Assembly: GCA_903839585.1 (NCBI GenBank)
Contig: CAIMCU010000017.1
Span: 1-6,397 of the forward strand
Direction: 5' to 3'
DNA: 6,397 nucleotides
Source: an uncultured Actinomycetes bacterium
GTDB taxonomy: Bacteria > Actinomycetota > Actinomycetes > Nanopelagicales > Nanopelagicaceae
Below, one piece after another: positions 1 to 4,902 of the stretch. Every line of letters begins with the position of its first letter. Within the stretch, counting starts at the first letter, position 1. Made by a program: the position numbers and the translations under genes. The notes under the pieces are model-generated. The model saw only the letters and a program-made list of their open reading frames with translations. It was not told the origin of the DNA and searched no databases.

Positions 1-31
1 AAAACGAGAGAGAAGAAAGTGGGTGAGAACG

Positions 32-367
32 ATGAGCGTTCTCTACAGCGAACTACAGGTACCAGGATGGGCAGAGGCCGGCGACAAGATCGGACTTCGC
101 GATGTAACGATTGAGGATCGATACACATCTGGAGCCTTCCCATGTCATGACGCTGACCCAGAGCTCTTCTTCTCCGAAAGCGATGAAGGAGTTGCACAGG
201 CGAAGGCGCTCTGTGGAGCATGTCCTGTCCGCAACAAGTGTCTTGACGGTGCGTTATCTCGCCAGGAGCCATGTGGTGTTTGGGGTGGGCAGTTGATTGA
301 AGATGGAGTAATTATTGAACGCAAGCGTCGCGCAGGACGTCCGCCACGCATTGCAGCGTTTATCTAA
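32..367 (+). CDS. whiB7: WhiB7-like Fe-S transcriptional regulator
   Basis: WhiB-family protein of 111 residues that binds a 4Fe-4S cluster and, in WhiB7 relatives, acts with the primary sigma factor to switch on intrinsic drug-resistance genes. Visible are the four cluster cysteines in WhiB spacing (C38, then C61-x2-C64-x5-C70), the GVWGG turn (82-86) and a C-terminal basic AT-hook-like KRRAGRPPR (98-106), which is the WhiB7 hallmark. The residue before GVWGG is Cys (EPC, 79-81), where I recall EPW in WhiB7 proteins. I chose ATG 32 because GGTGA at 22-26, inside a near-complete Shine-Dalgarno stretch (14-26), lies five bases ahead. The in-frame GTG at 23 lies within that stretch. Its place next to the ABC1 kinase cluster matches mycobacterial whiB7. 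The promoter and leader, where WhiB7 genes are often attenuated, lie outside the window. Confidence 0.9.
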   Translation: MSVLYSELQVPGWAEAGDKIGLRDVTIEDRYTSGAFPCHDADPELFFSESDEGVAQAKALCGACPVRNKCLDGALSRQEPCGVWGGQLIEDGVIIERKRRAGRPPRIAAFI

Positions 368-386
368 GAAGGATCCGTCACCTTAG

Positions 387-468
387 AAAACCCTCTAAGT
401 TTGTTTGAGACTTGGTTTCCAGAACTTTATTAAACCTAGGAGTCTCTGCACTTCACTTAGAGGGTTTT
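387..468 (+). terminator. Large nested hairpin after whiB7, probable terminator
   Basis: A perfect 14-bp inverted repeat (AAAACCCTCTAAGT at 387-400, ACTTAGAGGGTTTT at 455-468) encloses two further complementary pairs: GAGACT 407-412 with AGTCTC 441-446, and GGTTT 414-418 with AAACC 432-436. Together they make one long rod with an apical loop at about 419-431. The plus strand continues TTTTCTTCT, so it could end the whiB7 transcript 19 bases after the stop codon. The minus strand also ends in TTTTCT, so it may work in both directions. The 54-base insert is much longer than a usual terminator loop, so a stable RNA or regulatory 3' UTR is an alternative. Confidence 0.6.
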
Positions 469-515
469 CTTCTGCACTAGCGCTTCGCTTCGTTGGCCAG
501 AACTTTTTGACACCC

Positions 516-543
516 TTGCTATCGAAAGCTCCATCTGTACTCT
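516..543 (+). promoter_or_regulatory. Candidate promoter for leaderless glycosylase mRNA
   Basis: TTGCTA (516-521), a 16-base spacer and TACTCT (538-543, TAnnnT) are followed after six bases by the ATG at 550. The predicted transcript start would therefore coincide with the start codon. No Shine-Dalgarno sequence precedes ATG 550, which agrees with a leaderless message. A TTGACA at 507-512 has no matching -10 box at normal spacing. Confidence 0.45.
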
Positions 544-549
544 TTACCG

Positions 550-1170
550 ATGGTCGTAACAGAGCGCGAGATGAAGCAGATAGTGAAGGAGCTCTCCTCG
601 CGCGACGCGCGTTTGGCTAAGGTAATCGCTGCGAACAATCTCTGCACGGTGGGAAGAAATCCCGAGCCAGTTACTCACTTTGAAGCTCTCGTAGAATCAA
701 TTATCTCTCAGCAGTTAGCTGTAAAGGCAGCGGATACGATTTATGGAAGAGTGAAAAAATTAGTCAACGGGCGGATGCTTGCATCTCGAGTTCTTACTCT
801 TTCGGAACAGGATATGCGCGAAGCAGGGGTATCTGGTGCAAAGTTCAAAGCGATTCAAGGTTTAGCAGAGGCTGCAGTAAGTAAGAGAATTCTTGTAAAC
901 AAACTTCATGAGATTGATGATGATCAACTTATCTTTGATCAGCTCACCTCGCTGTGGGGTTTAGGACCTTGGACGGTAGATATGTTTATGATGTTTCAAC
1001 TCGGAAGATTGGATATTTGGCCAACAGGTGACCTTGGCGTTAGACGGGGTTGGGAGAGAATCTATGGGCTCAAAGAGGAGATAAAGCCCAACGAACTGGA
1101 GAAAAAAGGCGAGAAGTTTCGCCCATATCGCAGCGTTGTGGCTTGGTACTGCTGGAGAGCGCTTACCTAA
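550..1170 (+). CDS. DNA-3-methyladenine glycosylase, AlkA/HhH-GPD type
   Basis: A 206-residue base-excision-repair glycosylase expected to remove alkylated bases such as 3-methyladenine from DNA in the cytoplasm. The HhH-GPD signature is clear: the SIISQQLAVKAA helix (50-61), the helix-hairpin-helix LWGLGPWTVDM (135-145), and PTGDLGVRRG (158-167), whose Asp161 is the expected catalytic aspartate. The C-terminal FRPYRSVVAWYCWR (190-203) is also typical. The length fits the short single-domain form without the AlkA N-terminal domain or Ada fusion. The start is ATG 550, supported by a leaderless-type promoter; ATG 571 (MKQIVKEL) is an alternative. It converges on the ABC1 kinase gene, whose stop lies nine bases beyond. 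The glycosylase is an extra gene compared with the mycobacterial arrangement I recall. Confidence 0.9.
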   Translation: MVVTEREMKQIVKELSSRDARLAKVIAANNLCTVGRNPEPVTHFEALVESIISQQLAVKAADTIYGRVKKLVNGRMLASRVLTLSEQDMREAGVSGAKFKAIQGLAEAAVSKRILVNKLHEIDDDQLIFDQLTSLWGLGPWTVDMFMMFQLGRLDIWPTGDLGVRRGWERIYGLKEEIKPNELEKKGEKFRPYRSVVAWYCWRALT

Positions 1171-1179
1171 GAGCTGTCT

Positions 1180-2508
1180 TTATTTAAGTGATGAGGGTGC
1201 GATCTCTGGGAACCATGAGAGCGCCTCATCTCGGAAGTTTCCTTCAGCCTCCAACTGGCAGAAGATTCCCGTTGTTCCAAGGGTTACACGGTGAATCAAT
1301 AGATACTCAGCAGGAAGATTTAACTGGAAACCAATACGTGCGGTTGGGTTACGTGGATCTCCAACTCGAGCGCTTTGATCACGCAACCATTCGCGTGTGT
1401 ACTTGAACTTTTCAGTGCGCAGTGGCTCAACGAGTGGAACAAGGAAGTCCAAAACTAACTGTGGATCAACATCGACATCGGGAAGGATAAATCCATCCTT
1501 TTTAAATCCGTCGTAAAGTGCCTGAGCATCGTTATCAAGGGCGTGCTTTAGTAGATTCTTAAAGGGCTCTGGGAAGCCATGCGGAAGTCGGTTGCATGCA
1601 CCAAAGTCGAGAACGCCAATGCGACCATCGGCCATTAACCGGAAGTTGCCTGGGTGAGGATCGGCGTGAAGTAGTCCAGCACGTACTGGTGCGGTGAAGT
1701 GGAAACGTGCAAGACGAAAGCCTGCGTTGTTTCGCTCTTCCTGGGTTCCATTGGCAATTACCTGAGACAACGGTTTTCCTTCAAGCCACTCACTGACTAG
1801 AACCTTGTCAGAGGACATTACGACCTTAGGGATCGCTACATCAGGATCGTTTTCATAAGCTTTCCAACAAGCCTCTTGGGCCTGCGCTTCATAGTTGTAA
1901 TCAACCTCTTCAATAATTCTGGCACGTAGCTCTTCAAGCATCGGCTTCATATCTAGGCCTGGCATAACAAGTTGAAAGACCTTTGCAAAGCGTTGAATCT
2001 GATTTAGATCAGAGATGAGTGCCTGCGCTGCGCCTGGATACTGAATCTTTACAGCAACAGCGCGACCATCTTTCCAAACCCCTTTGTGCACCTGACCGAT
2101 AGATGCTGAAGCGGTTGGTTTGTCATCAAAGCTTGCAAAGTGATCACGCCAATCTTCACCTAGCTCTTTAGCCAAAACTTTATGAACTACTCGTGCAGGC
2201 AGAGGTGGCGCTGACTCCTGCAACTTAACAAGTGTCTCGCGGTAAGGCTTTGCAATACTTTCAGGAAGGGCCGCCTCAAAAACTGAAAGCGCCTGACCGA
2301 ACTTCATCGCTCCGCCCTTTAACTCTCCTAAAACCTTAAACATCTGTGCCGCGGTCTTCTCTTGAATCTCGGCGAAGACAACTGAAGAGGATTGACCGAC
2401 TAACTGCTTTCCAAATCCAAGTGCGCTACGGCCAGCAAGGCCCATCGGAATAGAGACCATCTTCGCTGAACGAACAGCGGTGGAGCTCGGAATCTCCTTA
2501 TCGGCCAT
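1180..2508 (-). CDS. ABC1/UbiB-family atypical protein kinase
   Basis: A 442-residue ABC1 (AarF/UbiB/ADCK) family protein. Relatives are atypical kinases or ATPases linked to quinone and lipid biosynthesis; in actinobacteria the substrate is unknown. In order: the family KxGQ motif (KFGQ, 69-72), the Ala-rich nucleotide loop ASASIGQVHKG (133-143) that replaces the usual Gly loop, the ATP-binding Lys in AVKIQYPG (K154), the D203-x3-E207 pair of VDYNYEA, the catalytic HADPHPGN (281-288; Asp283, Asn288), and the metal-binding DFG (301-303). All key residues are present, so it should be active. I chose ATG 2508 because the product begins MADKEIPSS like relatives. A GTG at 2634 would overlap the upstream gene and add a poor N-terminus. 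No Shine-Dalgarno is visible, and the start codon lies in a possible 7-bp stem. It lies 64 bases after the E1-like gene, probably in the same transcript, as in mycobacteria (Rv3196-Rv3197). Confidence 0.88.
   Translation of the reverse strand: MADKEIPSSTAVRSAKMVSIPMGLAGRSALGFGKQLVGQSSSVVFAEIQEKTAAQMFKVLGELKGGAMKFGQALSVFEAALPESIAKPYRETLVKLQESAPPLPARVVHKVLAKELGEDWRDHFASFDDKPTASASIGQVHKGVWKDGRAVAVKIQYPGAAQALISDLNQIQRFAKVFQLVMPGLDMKPMLEELRARIIEEVDYNYEAQAQEACWKAYENDPDVAIPKVVMSSDKVLVSEWLEGKPLSQVIANGTQEERNNAGFRLARFHFTAPVRAGLLHADPHPGNFRLMADGRIGVLDFGACNRLPHGFPEPFKNLLKHALDNDAQALYDGFKKDGFILPDVDVDPQLVLDFLVPLVEPLRTEKFKYTREWLRDQSARVGDPRNPTARIGFQLNLPAEYLLIHRVTLGTTGIFCQLEAEGNFRDEALSWFPEIAPSSLK
1190..1230. 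terminator. Stem-loop at the convergent gene junction
   Basis: GATGAGG (1190-1196) pairs with CCTCATC (1224-1230). Inside it TCTC 1203-1206 can pair with GAGA 1217-1220, and TGG 1207-1209 with CCA 1213-1215. It lies inside the 3' end of the kinase gene and 20 bases past the glycosylase stop. It could slow or end transcription from either side, but neither flank has a convincing T-run. Coding sequence could give this by chance. Confidence 0.3.
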
Positions 2509-2572
2509 GGCGCCAATGGTGCCGAATCTTGCGCCATCATGCGAGTTGAAAGTAGATCGAGGGGGAGGCGCT

Positions 2573-3694
2573 CTACCAACTACAGCCGCATGCAGGGTGA
2601 ATAGAGATGGGAATGTGTCGGAGATTACTCGCACGAAGATGATCGATCGTTAAGACAGAGCCTTTGAGTTCGCTCTCATGAGTGTCAATAAGTTGAAGAA
2701 CTATTGATGCAACCGTTGCAGCAAGTTGGTGTGATGCAACTACAGGAAGCTCTTCAATCTGTGAACCTATAACTTCAAGAACCTCAATATTTCCGCTCTG
2801 CTCTGCAAGGGTTAGCTCCCAGCAGCGAGAGCATGGAGTTATTCCGGGCTGCACAATCGGGCCGATAGTAGAAAAGGCACCATCTACTCGCGAGATGAGA
2901 AGAAACTGTTGTTTTGCGCTCATCCACAGAGCAAGAATCTGTGGATCAATCTCGCCAAAGTGAATCTTCAAACTTTGCTCATGAAGTGAATCATCAATCT
3001 CGCCGGCGATTTCATCCCTTACCTTTGGAAAAAGTGAGAGCTCTTTTGAAAGTTCATCGGTGCGGGATTTAAAGCTCTTCCCTAAATCGATCGATCTAAA
3101 TACTCCAGCCTCAATGTCAAGGTCATCAATGAGCGGGTTCTCTCTTCGATACGCCATTCCAAACTGTGTGTTCGTTACACCGCTTGCAAGCAAAAGAGAG
3201 AAGAGAGCGGTTGCTGAGCGACTTTGTCCAGATATCTCTATGTGTGCACTTTGTCTGGCGCTTAACTTCGCTGCACCGTTGTCGCGAACCCCTTGAACCC
3301 ATTTAGCTTGCAACAGCTCTGGTGCAACACGTTTTCTTAACTGATCAAAAGCAGCATCACCAATATGGGCAGATGCCTTCTTTGCCTTTTCCGTATTGGT
3401 GGATACAAATCTCTGCGAAAGTTGCAACGAGTTAGCCTCATCTTCAATTAGCCCACTTTTCAAAAGAGCGTTTACCTGATCCTCAAGCTCACTCTCTTGA
3501 ATAGAGCTGGCGGTTGCAATCTCACTCAAACTGGCGCCCGCTGAGAGAAGTTTAAAAAGGGTTCGAGCAGCCATCGATGGAAGGCTCACATATGTGCGGG
3601 CGGTTCCTATGTGAAGGAGCTGCGGGTTAGGGGTTGTATAGAGGCTGACTCCGCTTTTGAGTCGAATCTGTTTAGTGGATGCACATGTTGTCAT
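2573..3694 (-). CDS. Orphan TOMM cyclodehydratase-like (E1/ThiF-related) protein
   Basis: A 373-residue protein of the actinobacterial 'bacteriocin biosynthesis cyclodehydratase' type, related to E1/ThiF proteins that deliver peptides to YcaO enzymes in azoline synthesis. The zinc tetrad is clear: C288 and C291 in PGITPCSRCWEL, and C369 and C371 in the terminal HPACGCSW. Residues about 39-84 (MAARTLFKLLSAG... to LLKSGLIED) look like a winged helix, as in RiPP-recognition elements. The expected GxGxxG nucleotide loop is replaced by ISGQSRSAT (about 155-162), so ATP binding is doubtful. No YcaO or precursor-peptide gene is in the window, so azole synthesis should not be assumed. ATG 3694 was chosen over ATG 3727 because the intervening bases look like an untranslated purine-rich leader (AAAGAGGTGG at 3714-3723); neither start has well-spaced Shine-Dalgarno. 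It corresponds to the Rv3196 position beside the kinase gene. Confidence 0.75.
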   Translation of the reverse strand: MTTCASTKQIRLKSGVSLYTTPNPQLLHIGTARTYVSLPSMAARTLFKLLSAGASLSEIATASSIQESELEDQVNALLKSGLIEDEANSLQLSQRFVSTNTEKAKKASAHIGDAAFDQLRKRVAPELLQAKWVQGVRDNGAAKLSARQSAHIEISGQSRSATALFSLLLASGVTNTQFGMAYRRENPLIDDLDIEAGVFRSIDLGKSFKSRTDELSKELSLFPKVRDEIAGEIDDSLHEQSLKIHFGEIDPQILALWMSAKQQFLLISRVDGAFSTIGPIVQPGITPCSRCWELTLAEQSGNIEVLEVIGSQIEELPVVASHQLAATVASIVLQLIDTHESELKGSVLTIDHLRASNLRHIPISIHPACGCSW

Positions 3695-3788
3695 AAGTGA
3701 AGACTTGCGCTCGCCACCTCTTTGCATCTGCGAGCGCAGAGATTTTTGTGTACAAGCCGAAGAAAGGTAAACGCTGGGTAGTTAAATG

Positions 3789-3829
3789 AGTTCGCCCCGT
3801 TCCGGTATAGACCGAAGACGGGGCGAACT
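3789..3829 (-). terminator. Hairpin terminator after the zinc-ribbon gene
   Basis: A perfect 12-bp GC-rich stem (AGTTCGCCCCGT at 3789-3800 with ACGGGGCGAACT at 3818-3829) encloses a second stem, CGGT 3803-3806 with ACCG 3811-3814, around an ATAG loop. It begins 21 bases after the zinc-ribbon stop codon and lies about 95 bases ahead of the cyclodehydratase start. It therefore probably splits the minus-strand run into two transcripts. The T-run after it on the minus strand is weak (CATTTAAC), so termination may be partial. Confidence 0.65.
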
Positions 3830-3850
3830 ATTTAAAGGTGGGTATTAAAG

Positions 3851-4012
3851 TTACTGAGCCTTGCCGAGAATGCGATTGACCTTGGTGCCACAGACTGGGC
3901 AAATGCCCTGTGCCATGCGACGACCAGAGTCGGAGATCTTTACAGTTCCCTCAAAATCACGCTTCTCTTTGCACTTAACGCAGTAAGCGTCACCCTTGTA
4001 TGTCTCTGCCAT
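3851..4012 (-). CDS. Small zinc-ribbon protein, DUF5679-type
   Basis: A 53-residue protein, MAETYKGDAYCVKCKEKRDF to ILGKAQ, with two CxxC knuckles (CVKC at about 11-14 and CPVC at about 38-41) that should bind one zinc ion as a ribbon. It matches the small actinobacterial DUF5679 family, whose function is unknown; binding of nucleic acid or a protein partner would be typical of such ribbons but is not shown. The start at 4012 is firm because GGAGG sits five bases ahead; the longer upstream reading frame (to 4084) is not supported. The gene stands alone: 88 bases after the metallopeptidase stop and before a strong hairpin. Confidence 0.82.
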   Translation of the reverse strand: MAETYKGDAYCVKCKEKRDFEGTVKISDSGRRMAQGICPVCGTKVNRILGKAQ

Positions 4013-4017
4013 TTTGT

Positions 4018-4022
4018 CCTCC
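4018..4022 (-). promoter_or_regulatory. Shine-Dalgarno deciding the zinc-ribbon start
   Basis: GGAGG on the minus strand, followed by the five-base spacer ACAAA and the ATG at 4012. It is the best ribosome-binding site in the window and fixes the 53-residue product rather than a 77-residue extension. Confidence 0.85.
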
Positions 4023-4100
4023 AATCGCGCATGAGCTCGAAACGCCCTGCGTGTATGCATGACGATACCCCTGCCCACGCTCAAATGAGGGCTTCTACCC

Positions 4101-4670
4101 TTACTTTGTGCGTAGTTTTTTTAGCTCAACAGGCTCAGCCAGCGCTCGTTCAGCCGCCTCATACCCATCTAGATAGGCGCTGGCTAGCTCAGAGCCCTCA
4201 AATCGGGAGAGGAGCTCGTTGAAGGCGCTGCCATGGTCAAAGTGCTCGAGGTGGATCGCCTCATGGAAGAGGACGTAATCCAGGGCGTAATCGGGGGCGA
4301 GTTTGAGCCGATCTGAGATGCGGATGGTCTGATCAAGGCCGGTACATGATCCCCAGCGCTCGCGCATAGCTCTCCATGTAACGCTGACTGGCCTTGCGGT
4401 GATTTCAGGGGCTAACTCGGAGAGCAGCTCATCTATTCGCTGCGCCAGAGCTGATTCTGTAGGGGTCTTAGCCCCCTCTGTAGCGCGAATCTTGGCGATC
4501 ATCTCCGGAACTATGGCCCGTTCATCCGCTTTGCTCATTCGGGCCGGTATCGAGACGACGATACGACCACCCTGACGGTAGGCAGAGATGTTTCTCTTTC
4601 TTCTACTCGATCGGATCACCAAAATCTCGCCCTCATCGATGCCGGGCAGAGTTAGAGCTTCCTCATCCAT
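4101..4670 (-). CDS. YgjP-like (DUF45) zinc metallopeptidase
   Basis: A 189-residue metal-dependent hydrolase of the YgjP/DUF45 group, often named M48-family peptidase in actinobacteria. The zinc site is intact: H136-E137-A-I-H140, with H146 as third ligand (HEAIHLEHFDHGSAF), giving the family HExxHx5H spacing. The conserved RWGSC (105-109) sits ahead of it. The N-terminal part (LVIRSSRRKRNISAYRQGG, about 17-35) is the usual basic beta-region of the family. No signal peptide or membrane segment is seen, so a cytoplasmic protein is likely; its substrate is unknown. The start ATG 4670 has no Shine-Dalgarno but has TACTTT six bases ahead, as in the glycosylase gene, so its message may be leaderless. 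It is followed by the zinc-ribbon gene. Confidence 0.88.
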   Translation of the reverse strand: MDEEALTLPGIDEGEILVIRSSRRKRNISAYRQGGRIVVSIPARMSKADERAIVPEMIAKIRATEGAKTPTESALAQRIDELLSELAPEITARPVSVTWRAMRERWGSCTGLDQTIRISDRLKLAPDYALDYVLFHEAIHLEHFDHGSAFNELLSRFEGSELASAYLDGYEAAERALAEPVELKKLRTK

Positions 4671-4676
4671 ATGTCA

Positions 4677-4699
4677 AAAGTACTCGCGAAGTATTTATA
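4677..4699 (-). promoter_or_regulatory. Candidate -10 boxes for the YgjP-like gene
   Basis: On the minus strand TACTTT (4682-4677) lies six bases before ATG 4670, the same arrangement as TACTCT before the glycosylase gene. A second box, TATAAA (4699-4694), would give a leader of about 17 bases. No convincing -35 box is seen for either. Confidence 0.4.
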
Positions 4700-4704
4700 G
4701 CAGC

Positions 4705-4731
4705 GATATCTCAAGTACGTGTTGAGAGATT
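4705..4731. repeat. Imperfect inverted repeat upstream of the YgjP-like gene
   Basis: TCTCAA (4709-4714) and TTGAGA (4722-4727) are perfect arms around a 7-base centre. The arms extend past one mismatch by two more pairs (AT 4706-4707 with AT 4729-4730). It lies just upstream of the candidate -10 boxes of the metallopeptidase gene, where a dimeric regulator could bind. No factor can be named. Confidence 0.35.
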
Positions 4732-4760
4732 TAATTTCCTATATATGAAGAAATACCCGT

Positions 4761-4786
4761 GTGTCAAAGCCCAAGCTATTTGATAC
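4761..4786. repeat. Operator-like inverted repeat overlapping the small-RNA -35 box
   Basis: GTGTCAAA (4761-4768) and TTTGATAC (4779-4786) match as inverted arms at seven of eight positions; the eighth is a G-U pair if read as plus-strand RNA. The right arm contains the TTGATA -35 box of the candidate small RNA. A regulator bound here would block that promoter. Confidence 0.4.
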
Positions 4787-4808
4787 TCACAGTGATTTCT
4801 CATATGTT
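4780..4808 (+). promoter_or_regulatory. Promoter for candidate small RNA
   Basis: TTGATA (4780-4785, five of six consensus bases) and TATGTT (4803-4808, TAnnnT) are separated by exactly 17 bases. The predicted start, about seven bases on, is 4815-4816, the first base of the 8-bp closing helix of the RNA described next. Confidence 0.55.
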
Positions 4809-4814
4809 GCGCAT

Positions 4815-4897
4815 ACGAAGTCCTCGGATAACCACTCCGATATCTGCAAGGGGAAGGCAGATATTGAAAGTGAGCGCCCGGGGACTTCGCTTTTTAT
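4815..4897 (+). ncRNA. Candidate small structured RNA, family not recognised
   Basis: An RNA of about 80 nt can be read on the plus strand between the two metalloprotease-type genes. CGAAGTCC (4816-4823) pairs perfectly with GGACTTCG (4882-4889), closing the molecule end to end, and C plus TTTTT (4891-4895) follows as an ending signal. Inside, TCGGA 4824-4828 pairs with TCCGA 4836-4840 around a TAACCAC loop. Directly adjacent, TATCTGC 4841-4847 pairs with GCAGATA 4857-4863 around an AAGGGGAAG loop. The remaining GAAAGTGAGCGCCCG is single-stranded or pairs with the loops (GTG 4870-4872 with CAC 4833-4835; CCC 4877-4879 with the G-rich loop). The T-run lies only on the plus-strand 3' side, which sets the orientation. 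There is no downstream plus-strand gene, so a riboswitch role is unlikely. It does not match tmRNA, 6S, SRP RNA or any riboswitch I know. Confidence 0.5.
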
Positions 4898-4902
4898 CTT
4901 AG

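Noticed and set aside
405..620. Plus-strand frame across the whiB7-glycosylase gap
   Set aside because: It runs through the nested hairpin and overlaps the glycosylase start in another frame. The product shows no family features.
2520..2590. Minus-strand TGTAGTTGGTAGAGCGCC resembling a tRNA D-arm
   Set aside because: The same bases encode the conserved C-terminal HPACGCSW and stop codon of the cyclodehydratase-like gene. No anticodon arm, T-arm (GGTTCGA) or acceptor pairing follows.
2509..2634. Longer ABC1 kinase from GTG 2634
   Set aside because: The extra 42 residues overlap the upstream gene, show no family similarity and have no ribosome-binding site. MADKE at 2508 matches the usual N-terminus.
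3724..3749. TCTGC/GCAGA hairpin with a following T-run on the plus strand
   Set aside because: The stem is only five bases with a tetraloop and faces away from any plus-strand gene. It is too weak to call a terminator.
4815..4897. Riboswitch or terminator on the minus strand upstream of the YgjP-like gene
   Set aside because: The T-run lies only at the plus-strand 3' side of the closing helix, and no known riboswitch core sequence could be matched. A minus-strand role would leave the promoter boxes and the 5' end match unexplained.
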